In this document: positions 1 to 8,372 of the stretch, piece by piece
How positions within the stretch are numbered: position 1 is the first letter of the stretch
How the letters are laid out: every line of letters begins with the position of its first letter
From: Streptomyces sp. R302
Lineage (GTDB): Bacteria > Actinomycetota > Actinomycetes > Streptomycetales > Streptomycetaceae
DNA: 64,000 bases
Direction of reading: 5' to 3'
Assembly (NCBI RefSeq): GCF_012927245.1
Contig: NZ_JABBGE010000015.1
Coordinates: 1 to 64,000, forward strand
Translations under genes and position numbers: made by a program
Notes under the pieces: model-generated
The model's database searches: none
What the model was told of the DNA's origin: nothing
Seen by the model: the letters and a program-made list of their open reading frames with translations, nothing else

Positions 1-199
1 CGAGGCCTTCGCCGATGACGGGCAGGGCGACGTTGAGGATGGAGAAGTCCACCGCGAGCATGAACTGCGCGACGAGCAGGACGACCAGGACGAGCTTGAG
101 CCGGCCGTCCAGCCTCTCCGGTACCGGCCCACCGGCCGCACCACCACTCGCCGACGCGCTCGCACCCGAACCCGGACGCGCACTCTCGACAACCGACAT
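1..199 (-). CDS. MFS transporter, N-terminal part (runs off window)
   Basis: Only the first 66 or so codons are inside the window. A Gly/Ala/Ser-rich cytoplasmic lead is followed by a first membrane helix ending in AVDFSILNVALPVIGEGL. The D-F/S-I-(L/V)-N-V-A-LP pattern is typical of helix 1 of DHA2-type (14-helix) drug/proton antiporters of the major facilitator superfamily, so the product is probably a drug or metabolite exporter of the cell membrane. The ATG at 199-197 is the first start before the hydrophobic segment. Next to a StrR-like regulator and a butyrolactone system, it could be a resistance or export gene. The substrate cannot be told from this fragment. Confidence 0.75.
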   Translation of the reverse strand, partial: MSVVESARPGSGASASASGGAAGGPVPERLDGRLKLVLVVLLVAQFMLAVDFSILNVALPVIGEGL

Positions 200-262
200 G
201 ACCAACCAGTCCTTTCACACGAACACGGAGAAGCAGGGGATGGGGGGAACGGGGAACGTGGG

Positions 263-318
263 GGGGGTGAGGGGGTGAGGGGGTGAGGGGGTGAGGGGGT
301 GAGGGGGTGAGGGGGTGA
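263..318. repeat. Seven tandem copies of GGGGGTGA
   Basis: Seven perfect 8-bp units stand in a row, flanked by further G-runs (about 241-262 and 319-322). The array lies in the space between the divergently drawn 5' end of the MFS gene and the 3' end of the StrR-like gene. The runs of five G could fold as G-quadruplexes on the plus strand. Copy number is likely to vary by slippage. Confidence 0.9.
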
Positions 319-352
319 GGGGTAACTCGGGGTGGTGCGGCGCGCGTTCAGT

Positions 353-1432
353 TCAGGCGGAGGACTCGGCGGAGCCCCGGCGGCGGAGCTCGTCCGACAG
401 TTCCTGCCAGACCTGTGCGCACTGGGCGGCTGCGGCGGCCGCCGTCTCTGCGCGGTACGGGGGGACCGCGGCGACGATCCGTTCCCGCTGGCGCAGGGCG
501 CTGACCTGGAGGTCCAGCATCCGCAGCAGGAGCCGGCCCGCCTCGCTGAGGCGGAGCAGGGGGTCCTTGCAGAGGGCGGGCACCAGGGCGGCGAGCCGCT
601 GGCCGGCACCGCCGTCGGACGTACTGGACGAGCCGGTTGCCCTGCCCGTCGATCCGGGTCCACCGGATCCACCGGATCCACCGGGTACGCCGGACAGGCC
701 GCCGCTCGCGTCGTGGAGCGGGGGGCGGGCGCGGCGCTGGCCGGCGGGCACGGGGTCGGCGCCTTCGCCGATCCGGCGCCGGACGTCCCGTACGGTCGAC
801 GGGGCGATGCCGGCCGCGCGGGCGATCTCCCGGAGCGACGCCTGGGGGTGGTCGGCGAGGAGCCGGGCCGCGGCCTCCCGGCCGCGTGCCGGGTCCAGGG
901 GCCGGATGCGGCCGTCGCGGCCGATCCTGCCGTCCACCGCTGTCGGCCCGGTCGCCCGGACGCGCAGTGCGGCGACGGTCCGAGCGGACAGCCCGGTGCG
1001 GTCGGCCAGGAAGCGGTCGGACCAGTCCGGGTGGGTCCGGAGGATCCGCAGGGCGGCGGTGGTGCGCTCCCTGCGGGTGAGGGGGCGTCCGTGGCGGATG
1101 TTGGCCTCCACGGAGAGGACGAAGGCGTCCTCGGCGCTGCCGTCGAAGAACACGACGTCGACGGTGTGCTGCCCGCGGAGCCGTGCGGCGCGCAGCCGGT
1201 GGGTGCCGTCGATGACCCGCATGGTGGCGCGGTGGACGAGGAGCGGCCGGTAGGGACCTTCGGCGGTGGCCAGGGTGCGTGCGTACTCCTCGTCGAGTCC
1301 GACGGTCCGCGGCGAGTCGGCGGTCCGCAGGGTCGCGGTCGGCACCCTGACCACCGCGCCGGCGGCGTCGGCGATCGGGGTGGTGCGCGCGAGGGGGGTG
1401 GGGAGCTTTCTGAGGTTCAGGTTCAGGTTCAT
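353..1432 (-). CDS. ParB-domain transcriptional regulator, StrR-like
   Basis: 359 aa. Residues about 35-125 form a ParB/sulfiredoxin-like domain (LLVHRATMRVIDGTHRLRAA, then VVFFDGSAEDAFVLSVEANI). A helix-turn-helix follows (LADRTGLSARTVAALRVR) and a second one near 215 (SLREIARAAGIAPSTVRDVR). This order is that of the StrR/NovG group of pathway-specific activators of antibiotic clusters, which act as DNA-binding proteins. The C-terminal third is Gly/Ser-rich, then helical. The start is firm: a near-perfect ribosome site (AAGGAGGTGA) sits 5 nt before the ATG. The N-terminus is an odd Asn-Leu repeat (MNLNLNLRK). Its target genes are not identified here; the MFS gene just downstream on the same strand is one candidate. 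Confidence 0.8.
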   Translation of the reverse strand: MNLNLNLRKLPTPLARTTPIADAAGAVVRVPTATLRTADSPRTVGLDEEYARTLATAEGPYRPLLVHRATMRVIDGTHRLRAARLRGQHTVDVVFFDGSAEDAFVLSVEANIRHGRPLTRRERTTAALRILRTHPDWSDRFLADRTGLSARTVAALRVRATGPTAVDGRIGRDGRIRPLDPARGREAAARLLADHPQASLREIARAAGIAPSTVRDVRRRIGEGADPVPAGQRRARPPLHDASGGLSGVPGGSGGSGGPGSTGRATGSSSTSDGGAGQRLAALVPALCKDPLLRLSEAGRLLLRMLDLQVSALRQRERIVAAVPPYRAETAAAAAAQCAQVWQELSDELRRRGSAESSA

Positions 1433-1503
1433 GGGTTCACCTCCTTCCGGGAGTGGCCCGGGCGCCGGGTTCGTTCGGCGTATCCAGAAGGACAGTAAGT
1501 AAC

Positions 1504-1515
1504 TACCGTTCGGTA
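1504..1515. promoter_or_regulatory. Palindrome TACCG-TT-CGGTA upstream of the StrR-like gene
   Basis: Two 5-bp arms with a 2-bp centre lie 72 bp upstream of the StrR-like start codon, in the gap after galU. It could be an operator for the StrR-like gene. Nothing identifies the binding protein. Confidence 0.3.
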
Positions 1516-1630
1516 ACCTGCATCGGGCGCGGGCTCCCGGCGCGACTCTGGCAACTCACCGCCACGGGGCGGCCGGTGGTGGGCGACCGCGGGTCTTGCG
1601 CAGTCGCCCACCACCGGAACAACGTGCCGG

Positions 1631-2536
1631 TCAGACACCCACGAGCTCCTGGGCGCCGACGAAGTCCCGCAGCCAGGACCGGAATCCGGGCCCGAGGTCG
1701 TCGCGCTCGCAGGCGAGACGGACGGTGGCCTGGAGGTACTCGGCGCGGTCGCCGGTGTCGTAACGGCGGCCGCCGAAGACGACGCCGTGCACGGGCCGGC
1801 CGCGCTCGACGAGCCCGCGCAGCGCGTCGGTCAGCTGGATCTCGCCGCCCCGCCCCGGACGGGTGCGGCGCAGCTCGGCGAAGATCTCCGGGTCGAGCAG
1901 ATAGCGCCCGATCACGGCGAGGTTGCTGGGCGCGGTGCCGGGGGCGGGCTTCTCCACCAGGTCGGTGACGCGGACGCCGTCGCTGCCGGCCAGGGGGCGT
2001 ACGGCGGCGCATCCGTACTGGTGGATGCGGTCGGGCCCGACCTCCATGAGGGCCACGACGCTGCCGCCGTGGCGCTCGCGGACCTCGGTCATCCGGGCGA
2101 GGAGGGGGTCGCGGGGGTCGATGAGGTCGTCGGCCAGGAGCACGGCGAAGGGCTCGTCGCCGACGTGCGGGGCGGCGCACAGGACGGCGTGCCCGAGGCC
2201 GAGCGGGTCACGCTGGCGCACGTAGTGGATGTCGGCCAGTTCGGTGGAGGCGCAGACGCTGTCCAGCTTGTCCTGGTCGCCCCGGCGGGCCAGGGCCTCC
2301 TCCAACTCGTGGTTGCGGTCGAAGTGGTCCTCCAGGGCCCGCTTGTTGCGGCCGGTGACCATGAGGATGTCCGGCATGCCGGCGGCGACCGCCTCCTCGA
2401 CGACGTACTGGATGGCGGGCTTGTCGACGACCGGCAGCATCTCCTTCGGCGTGGCCTTGGTGACCGGCAGGAACCGGGTGCCGAGACCGGCCGCGGGAAT
2501 GACCGCCTTGGTGATGGGGGAAGGTGTGTTCGACAT
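1631..2536 (-). CDS. galU: UTP--glucose-1-phosphate uridylyltransferase
   Basis: 301 aa, the normal GalU length. The N-terminus carries the nucleotidyltransferase signature AVIPAAGLGTRFLPVTKATPKEMLPVVDKP, which binds UTP. Further GalU blocks are IQYVVEEAVAAG, a VEKPAPGTAPSNLAVIGRYLL stretch, and GGEIQLTDAL. The enzyme makes UDP-glucose from UTP and glucose-1-phosphate in the cytoplasm. It could work with the phosphoglucomutase/phosphomannomutase at 5118-6500, which makes hexose-1-phosphates, to supply sugar nucleotides for wall polymers or glycosylated metabolites. That link is inferred from position and chemistry. The start at ATG 2536 gives the conserved N-terminus directly. It is followed on the same strand by the StrR-like gene after about 200 bp. 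Confidence 0.93.
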   Translation of the reverse strand: MSNTPSPITKAVIPAAGLGTRFLPVTKATPKEMLPVVDKPAIQYVVEEAVAAGMPDILMVTGRNKRALEDHFDRNHELEEALARRGDQDKLDSVCASTELADIHYVRQRDPLGLGHAVLCAAPHVGDEPFAVLLADDLIDPRDPLLARMTEVRERHGGSVVALMEVGPDRIHQYGCAAVRPLAGSDGVRVTDLVEKPAPGTAPSNLAVIGRYLLDPEIFAELRRTRPGRGGEIQLTDALRGLVERGRPVHGVVFGGRRYDTGDRAEYLQATVRLACERDDLGPGFRSWLRDFVGAQELVGV

Positions 2537-2841
2537 GGTGGCGAGGCTAGGGAATCAGGCCCGGAAAAAGCACTTCCCGCCGTTCCCCCGGACCCCACTT
2601 CGGCATTTCGTCAAAGTCGCCCCGGCCGCCGTGAGTCGAATTCCGTAAATGCGGTACGAGGCATTCCGGGCATTCCGATGGCGTTTCCCGCGCTCATACG
2701 CAAAGCCCCGACCGCGATAGAGCGACGGCCGGGGCGGGGTACGGGTCGGGGGTACGGGTCGGGGTATGGGGCGGGCGGGCGAGGCCCAGGGAGGCAGGGG
2801 GTCCGGGGGCCAGGGGGTCCGGGGGGCCAGGGGGCAGGGGG
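2537..2841. other. Intergenic stretch with hairpin and G-rich repeats
   Basis: No credible gene. A 10-bp near-perfect hairpin (GCCCCGACCG / CGGCCGGGGC, about 2704-2734) could end transcription of the TetR-type gene. Around 2735-2840 there are short direct repeats of GGTACGGGTCGGG and CAGGGGGTCCGGGG type. Confidence 0.5.
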
Positions 2842-3528
2842 TCAGGGACCGGCCTGCGGCGGGACGGACGGCGCCCGACCGCCGCCGTACGGGACGGTGG
2901 CCCGGAGCTCGCCGTGCGGGCCGGCTGCGTGGGGTTCCGCGTACGGCTCCGCGACCACCCCCCGGCAGACGAGCCGCCACAGCTCGCGCAGCTCCTCCAG
3001 CGCGCGGCCGGGCAGGGCGGTGGGCCGCCGCCGGACGCGCCAGGCGGTGCCGGACAGCAGGTGACAGGCGAGCCCGGCGACCGGGCGGGGCTCGACGCCC
3101 GGCGCCAGCTCCCCCCTCGCGGCGGCCTGTTCGAGTAACGCCTGGAAGGACGGGAGCCAGGCGCCGCACCACGACGGCCCCGGCCGCCCGCCCTCCTGGC
3201 CGAGCCGGATCGCGGCCCGGACGGCCGCCTCGCGCTCGACGAGCGCGCCGAGGGAGAGCAGCAGGACGGAGGCGGCGTCGACCGCCCGGCCGCCGCGCCG
3301 CGCGGCATCGCCGGCGACGCCCCGGGTCAGGGCCGTTCCGCGCTGCACCACGGCGGCGGCGAGATCGGCCTTCGCCTCGAAATGGAAGGTGACCGCACCC
3401 ACGGAAATGCCCGCGCGCCGACTCAACCGGGAGAACGAGGTCCCCTCGTAACCGTGCAGGTCGAATTCGACCGCGGCCGCGGAGAGGAGCTGCTGGCGGG
3501 TGCGCACGGCGCGCGTTTGTTTCACCAC
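2842..3528 (-). CDS. TetR-family regulator, gamma-butyrolactone-receptor-like
   Basis: 228 aa. The N-terminal helix-turn-helix (TRQQLLSAAAVEFDLHGYEGTSFSRLSRRAGISVGAVTFHFEAKADLA) is of the ArpA/ScbR type. A tryptophan near residue 120 (PSWCGAWLPSFQALL) sits where butyrolactone receptors bind ligand, though conservation is looser than in the second receptor at 6593-7270. The C-terminal tail beyond about 200 is low-complexity. This may be a pseudo-receptor that senses other ligands or antibiotics; such second regulators are common in butyrolactone loci. The start is a GTG pair at 3528/3525 with no strong ribosome site. It diverges from the DDE gene at 3884, so it may control that promoter as well as its own. 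Confidence 0.8.
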   Translation of the reverse strand: MVKQTRAVRTRQQLLSAAAVEFDLHGYEGTSFSRLSRRAGISVGAVTFHFEAKADLAAAVVQRGTALTRGVAGDAARRGGRAVDAASVLLLSLGALVEREAAVRAAIRLGQEGGRPGPSWCGAWLPSFQALLEQAAARGELAPGVEPRPVAGLACHLLSGTAWRVRRRPTALPGRALEELRELWRLVCRGVVAEPYAEPHAAGPHGELRATVPYGGGRAPSVPPQAGP

Positions 3529-3779
3529 GTATTCATCACTGCTTCATCACTGCCATTCGGATCGTCACTGCCCCGCCGATACGCGTCGATACACGCGTCG
3601 ACCACGTCGGCGCGCGTCGTCGCGCGCCGTCCCCGAAGGGTCAGCGGCACCGCAGCCTGCCCGCACGCGCACCCCGACGCGAGGGCTACTTGGCGAAGAC
3701 GTCACCCACCCCGGGTGCTCCGCCGGGCGCCCTCCCCCAACCTGCCCAAGTCGCCCCTCGAAGACCAGAGGAACACTCG

Positions 3780-3804
3780 AAAAAAAACGATCGTTCTGTA
3801 TTCT
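3780..3804. promoter_or_regulatory. Candidate butyrolactone-receptor operator (ARE-like) before the DDE gene
   Basis: An A8-CGA block followed by TCGTTCTGTATTCT lies about 80 bp upstream of the DDE gene at 3884. About 20 of 25 positions match the site at 7291-7315. The A-rich left half and TGTATT right half resemble autoregulatory elements bound by ArpA/ScbR proteins. This is inferred from the paired occurrence. Confidence 0.45.
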
Positions 3805-3883
3805 GCAAGGACGGATCGATCGACGGACCGATGGATCCCGCCCGGCCGACGCACCCGTCGGCCGTTACCGAGGAGGCGGAGAG

Positions 3884-5080
3884 ATGACGGCACTGACCCT
3901 GCCCCTGGCTCCCAGAGCAGCCACGGAGAGGCCGCACAAGGAGTTACCCCAGCCCACGCCCGAGCCCACGCCCGAGCCCACGTCCCGGCCCACGACCCGG
4001 CCCACGCCACTACCCACCGACGACCTGGCCCTGACCGGCTTCACCGAGCGGCTCTTCGGCCATCTGTCCCGCGCCGACCAGCGGCGCTGGGCGCGGGTCT
4101 ACCTCCAGGGGCTGCTGACCGCACCCGGCAAGAAGTCCGTACGGGAGCTCGCCGCCTCGGTCACGGACTCCCCCACCGCGTACCAGTCGCTCCAGCAGTT
4201 CATCAACGCGAGCCCCTGGGAGTGGGAGCCCGCCCGCCGCGAGCTCCTGCGCTGGGTCGGCGAGCGCCACACCCCCGCCGCCTGGACCGTGGGGCAGGCG
4301 GTCCTGCCCAAGCGCGGCTCCCACTCCGTCGGCGTGCACCGCCGGTTCGACCCGGCCGCCGGACGGACCCTCAACTGCCAGCTCGGCCTCGGGATCTTCG
4401 CCTGCCTCGACGAGACCACCGGCATCCCGGTCGACTGGCGGCTGCTGCTCCCGGAGGCCTGGGTCACCGACGCCGACCGGCGCCGCCGCGCCCGGATAGA
4501 CCCCGCGACCTCCTACCGCTCCCCCGCCTCGCTGATCCTGGACCTCGCGGACGCCGTCCGGGACGCGCCCCGCGCACCCCTGGTCGCGGACCTGAGCCGG
4601 ACCGCGCGGGCGGGAGAGCTGGTCGCCGCGCTGGCGTCCCGCGGCTGGGACCTGCTCGTCGCCGTCCCGCCGACGCTCACGCTCACCCCCGCCGGCCTCC
4701 CCACCGGCACCGAACTCACGGCCGCCGGCGTCGCCACCCTCGGCCGGCTACGCCACCCCCAGGCGATGCGGGTCCACTCGACCCTCGTCCGCCTCCCCGA
4801 CCTTCCGCAGCCCTGCCGTCTGTTCAGCCAGCGCCGCAACGGCCCCTTCTGGCTCACGACCCTCACCCGCCACCGGATGGACGACCTCCTCCACCTGACC
4901 CTCCACCAGGGCGCACCCGCCGCGACGACCCGCCGCCTCGCCGACGCGTACGGCCTCCTGGACTTCGAGGGGCGCTCGTACCCCGGCTGGCACCACCACA
5001 TGACGCTGGTCTCGGCGGCGTACGCCTACGACGTCGCCCCCGTGCCCGTGCGCCGCCACCGCCTCCCCGGCGCGGCATGA
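3884..5080 (+). CDS. IS701-like DDE protein, probably inactive and domesticated
   Basis: 398 aa. Blocks shared with IS701-family transposases: PKRGSHSVGVHRRF, NCQLGLGIFACLDE, PVDWRLLLPEAW, then APLVADLS with the second Asp and a GWDLLVAV strand. In active relatives the first Asp sits in a DDTGFPKKG motif; here the matching stretch reads GQAVLPKRG, so that metal-binding Asp is gone. A Pro/Thr-rich tail of about 40 residues precedes the domain. No terminal inverted repeats were seen nearby. The ATG has a good ribosome site (GAGGAGGCGGAG). Position between two TetR-type genes, with an ARE-like site upstream, suggests a recruited DNA-binding protein rather than a mobile element. Its function is unknown. 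Confidence 0.72.
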   Translation: MTALTLPLAPRAATERPHKELPQPTPEPTPEPTSRPTTRPTPLPTDDLALTGFTERLFGHLSRADQRRWARVYLQGLLTAPGKKSVRELAASVTDSPTAYQSLQQFINASPWEWEPARRELLRWVGERHTPAAWTVGQAVLPKRGSHSVGVHRRFDPAAGRTLNCQLGLGIFACLDETTGIPVDWRLLLPEAWVTDADRRRRARIDPATSYRSPASLILDLADAVRDAPRAPLVADLSRTARAGELVAALASRGWDLLVAVPPTLTLTPAGLPTGTELTAAGVATLGRLRHPQAMRVHSTLVRLPDLPQPCRLFSQRRNGPFWLTTLTRHRMDDLLHLTLHQGAPAATTRRLADAYGLLDFEGRSYPGWHHHMTLVSAAYAYDVAPVPVRRHRLPGAA

Positions 5081-5117
5081 CCGCCACGGCCGGGAAGGCG
5101 CGCCGGGAGCTCCGGGA

Positions 5118-6500
5118 TCAGGCCCGGAGCAGGGCGAGGACCTCGTCGCGGACCTTGCCCATGATCACGGCGTCCCGCGCCTCGACGTTGAGGCGGAGGA
5201 GGGGTTCGGTGTTGGAGGCGCGGAGGTTGAACCACCAGTCGGCCGAGGTGACGGTGAGACCGTCGAGCTCGTCGAGGACGACGCCGTCCTCGCCCTCGTA
5301 CGCGGCCTTGATCTCGGCGGCCTTGGCGGTCTGGTCGGCGACGGTGGAGTTGATCTCGCCGGAGCCGGCGTACCGGTCGTACGAGGCGACCAGCTCCGAC
5401 AGCGGCCCCTCCTGGCCTCCGAGGGCGGCGAGCACGTGGAGGGCGGCGAGCATGCCCGTATCGGCGTTCCAGAAGTCCTTGAAGTAGTAGTGCGCCGAGT
5501 GCTCGCCGCCGAAGACCGCCCCGGTCTTCGCCATCTCCTCCTTGATGAAGGAGTGGCCGACGCGGGTGCGGACGGGCACGCCGCCGTTCTCGCGGACGAC
5601 CTCGGGGACCGACCAGGAGGTGATCAGGTTGTGGATGACTGTCCCACCGGGATGCTTGGCGAGTTCGCGGGCGGCGACGAGGGCGGTGATCGCGGAGGGG
5701 GAGACGGGCTCGCCTCGCTCGTCGACGACGAAGCACCGGTCGGCGTCCCCGTCGAAGGCGAGACCGAGGTCGGCACCCTCCGCCCGGACACGGGCCTGGA
5801 GGTCGACGATGTTCTTCGGGTCGAGGGGGTTCGCCTCGTGGTTCGGGAAGGTGCCGTCGAGCTCGAAGTACATCGGAACGGTGTCCAGCGGGAGGCCGTC
5901 GAAGACGGTGGGGACGGTGTGGCCGCCCATGCCGTTGCCGGCGTCGACGACGACCTTGAGGGGGCGGATCGCGGTGAGGTCGACGAGCGCCTTGAGGTGG
6001 GCGGCGTAGTCGGCGAGGGTGTCCCGCTCGGTGACGGTCCCGGGCGTGGCGGCGGCCTCGGGGGCACCCTCCACGAGCCAGCGCTCCGCGAGGGCGCGGA
6101 TGTCGGAGAGGCCGGTGTCCTGCCCGACGGGCGCGGCGCCGGCACGGCACATCTTGATGCCGTTGTACCGGGCCGGATTGTGCGAGGCGGTGAACATCGC
6201 ACCGGGCAGACCCAGACTCCCGGAGGCGAAGTACAACTGATCGGTGGAACACAGCCCGATGAGGGTGACGTCGGCGCCGAGGCGGGCGGCACCGCGGGCG
6301 AAGGCGTCGGAGAGGCCGGGCGAGGAGGGGCGCATGTCGTGGCCGACGACGATGGCGTCGGCCTCGGTGACGCGGACGAAGGCGGCGCCGAAGAGCCCGG
6401 CGACCTCCTCGTCCCACTGGTCGGGCACGATCCCGCGGACGTCGTACGCCTTCACGATCGCGGCCAGCGAGACAGCGGGGGACGGCAAGACCTTCGACAC
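5118..6500 (-). CDS. manB: Phosphomannomutase/phosphoglucomutase
   Basis: 460 aa from a GTG at 6500, chosen because AAGGAG lies 6-7 nt upstream; an ATG at 6557 would add 19 residues before the conserved start (IVKAYDVRGIVPDQW). The alpha-D-phosphohexomutase signatures are present in order: phosphoserine loop TASHNP, metal loop DGDADR, sugar loop GEHS, and the C-terminal phosphate-binding RASNTEP. It interconverts mannose- or glucose-6-phosphate and the 1-phosphates in the cytoplasm. It lies about 90 bp behind the receptor gene on the same strand and may share its transcript. Together with GalU it would supply activated sugars. Choice of mannose versus glucose cannot be read from the motifs. 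Confidence 0.9.
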   Translation of the reverse strand: MSKVLPSPAVSLAAIVKAYDVRGIVPDQWDEEVAGLFGAAFVRVTEADAIVVGHDMRPSSPGLSDAFARGAARLGADVTLIGLCSTDQLYFASGSLGLPGAMFTASHNPARYNGIKMCRAGAAPVGQDTGLSDIRALAERWLVEGAPEAAATPGTVTERDTLADYAAHLKALVDLTAIRPLKVVVDAGNGMGGHTVPTVFDGLPLDTVPMYFELDGTFPNHEANPLDPKNIVDLQARVRAEGADLGLAFDGDADRCFVVDERGEPVSPSAITALVAARELAKHPGGTVIHNLITSWSVPEVVRENGGVPVRTRVGHSFIKEEMAKTGAVFGGEHSAHYYFKDFWNADTGMLAALHVLAALGGQEGPLSELVASYDRYAGSGEINSTVADQTAKAAEIKAAYEGEDGVVLDELDGLTVTSADWWFNLRASNTEPLLRLNVEARDAVIMGKVRDEVLALLRA

Positions 6501-6592
6501 GTCGAGCTCCTTCAGGCGGAGGGGAGGGACGCCGCCGGACGCTACCCGCGCTTCCATCCCACCCGCCCGCAGACCGCCGATTCACACGACGG

Positions 6593-7270
6593 CTATGGCA
6601 CCTCGACGCCCTGAACGCCCTCGTCCACCCCCAACTCCGCCCCCGCATCAGGCAGATCGAACCGCAGCGAGTCCCGGATCTCGGGCACGGCCACTGCGGG
6701 CAGCAGGTAGCGCCACAGGGAGACGACCCGCTGGGGCAGGTCGCGGCGCTCGGACGACACCTGGGAGAACAGCTGCGCACCGGTGAAGGAGCTCACGAGC
6801 ACCCAGGCGAAGTCCTCGTCGTCGAGCCCGGGCAGGAGCTCGCCCCTGGCGCGGGCGAACCGCAGTTGCTGCCGGAACTCCAGCACCCAGGCCTGGTACG
6901 CCACATCGTCACGCAGCCCGAACTCGCCCTGCTCGACGGCGAGTCGGACCCCGGCGCGGAGCAGCGGATTGCGCCGCAGCTCGACGGCCAGGTACAGGGT
7001 GATGTCGATGAGCCGCTGAAGCCCGTCCTCCCCCTTGGGGAAGTCGAGGCCCTCTCCCTGGCTGACCATCACGGAGTAGGCGAGCTCCTCCTTGGAGCCG
7101 AAGTGGAAGTACATGCCCCCCTGGGTGACGCCGGCCCGCTTCATGATCTTGCTGATGCTGGCCCCGCTGAACCCGAACTCGTCGAACACCTCGGCCGCGG
7201 CGCGCAGGATCACCGCCCTGGTCTGCACCGCCCTCGGTTGCGGCGTCCTCTGTCGGTTCCGATCTGCCAC
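6593..7270 (-). CDS. Gamma-butyrolactone receptor, TetR/ArpA-ScbR type
   Basis: 225 aa. The DNA-binding domain (TRAVILRAAAEVFDEFGFSGASISKIMKRAGVTQGGMYFHFGSKEELA) matches ArpA/ScbR. The ligand domain keeps the hallmark Trp (YQAWVLEF, near residue 127) and the receptor-type ending LLPAVAVPEI. Such proteins repress butyrolactone synthesis and antibiotic genes until the ligand binds. It is divergent from the afsA-like gene with about 100 bp between them, the standard scbR/scbA arrangement, so it probably controls both promoters through the ARE-like site at 7291-7315. This is the better candidate of the two TetR-type genes for the true receptor. Confidence 0.88.
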   Translation of the reverse strand: MADRNRQRTPQPRAVQTRAVILRAAAEVFDEFGFSGASISKIMKRAGVTQGGMYFHFGSKEELAYSVMVSQGEGLDFPKGEDGLQRLIDITLYLAVELRRNPLLRAGVRLAVEQGEFGLRDDVAYQAWVLEFRQQLRFARARGELLPGLDDEDFAWVLVSSFTGAQLFSQVSSERRDLPQRVVSLWRYLLPAVAVPEIRDSLRFDLPDAGAELGVDEGVQGVEVP

Positions 7271-7290
7271 CGTCCCGCTCCCCTCTCGAC

Positions 7291-7315
7291 AAAAAAAACG
7301 AACATCCTCTATTTT
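7291..7315. promoter_or_regulatory. Candidate receptor operator in the receptor/afsA divergent promoter
   Basis: A8-CGA followed by ACATCCTCTATTTT, closely similar to 3780-3804. It lies 21 bp before the receptor gene start and about 57 bp before the afsA-like start, where ScbR-type proteins are known to bind. Inferred from position and similarity. Confidence 0.5.
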
Positions 7316-7371
7316 AGAGCGTGTGCCCGGTCAGGGCCATCCACACTGCGCACGACACCTGGGGGAATCCG

Positions 7372-8304
7372 ATGACTCCATACGTCGACCACACCGCCAC
7401 CGTGAACCACGCGGGTCTGAGCAGCGCGTTACCGAGGGAGTACGTGCACAAGAGCGCGCACTCCGAAGTCCTCCTCACCGGCTGGAAGACGGAAGGTCCC
7501 GACACCTTCACCGTCACCGCCCAGTGGCCCCGCACCCACGCGTTCTACGCGCCCACCGACGGCCGCCACGACCCGCTGCTGCTCGCCGAGACCGTCCGCC
7601 AGGCCGTCCCGCTGCTGAGCCACGTCGCCTACGACGTGCCCTTCGGCCACCGCCAGATCTGGAACACCTTCTCCTTCACGCTCGACCCCGACGCCCTCGC
7701 CGTCGGCGCCACCCCGGCCGAGGTCGACATGCACGTCCGGTGCACCGACGTCACCCGCCGCGCCCGCCGCCTGCACGGCCTCACGATGCACGTCGAGCTC
7801 ACCCGCGACGGCACCCCCCTCGGCACCGCCCAGGCCGCCTTCACCAACCAGCCGCCCCACCTCTACCAGCGGCTCCGCGGCCCGTACGCCGACACCGCCC
7901 GCGCCCTCTCCACGGCCCTCCCCGCGCCGTCCCCACTGCCTCCCCACCACGTGGACCGCGACCGCCGCACCGACGTCGTCCTGGCCCCCACCCCGGCCCC
8001 CCACCGGACCCAGCTGCGCATCGACCCCACGCACCCGGTGCTCTTCGACCACCCCGTCGACCACGCCCCCGGCATGCTCCTCATCGAAGCCGCCCGCCAG
8101 GCCGCCCACCACACCACCTCCGACGGCCACCCCACCGCCGTCCTCACCGGCCTCCACACCACGTTCCACCGCTACATCGAGCTGGACGCCCCCTGCTACA
8201 TCACGACCCTCCCCACCCCCACCCGCACGGTCGAGATCCAGGCCACCCAGAACGACCACCTCTCCTTCACCGCGGCCGCCACCCTCACCCCCCGCACCCC
8301 GTAA
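7372..8304 (+). CDS. AfsA/ScbA-type gamma-butyrolactone synthase
   Basis: 310 aa. It begins with the family opening YVHKSAHSEVLLTGW and holds two AfsA repeats: about 20-165 (PLLLAETVRQAVPLLSH, VPFGHRQI) and about 185-305 (HPVLFDHPVDHAPGMLLIEAARQA). AfsA proteins join a beta-keto acyl chain from ACP to dihydroxyacetone phosphate, the first step of A-factor-type hormone synthesis in the cytoplasm. The ATG at 7372 follows GGGGGAA. The gene is divergent from the receptor gene, so the pair forms a signal-production and sensing unit. No reductase for the later butyrolactone steps is seen in the window. Confidence 0.93.
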   Translation: MTPYVDHTATVNHAGLSSALPREYVHKSAHSEVLLTGWKTEGPDTFTVTAQWPRTHAFYAPTDGRHDPLLLAETVRQAVPLLSHVAYDVPFGHRQIWNTFSFTLDPDALAVGATPAEVDMHVRCTDVTRRARRLHGLTMHVELTRDGTPLGTAQAAFTNQPPHLYQRLRGPYADTARALSTALPAPSPLPPHHVDRDRRTDVVLAPTPAPHRTQLRIDPTHPVLFDHPVDHAPGMLLIEAARQAAHHTTSDGHPTAVLTGLHTTFHRYIELDAPCYITTLPTPTRTVEIQATQNDHLSFTAAATLTPRTP

Positions 8305-8372
8305 TCACCCCCACACACAAACCGAGGCGCCCCCACCACCCCCCATCCGCTAGGCTGTGACCCGCCATCCCC

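Noticed and set aside
263..318. CRISPR array for the GGGGGTGA repeats
   Set aside because: Units are 8 bp with no spacers and no cas genes are near.
1..8304. A full antibiotic biosynthetic cluster
   Set aside because: Only regulators, sugar-nucleotide enzymes and an exporter start are seen; no polyketide synthase, NRPS or terpene gene is in the window.
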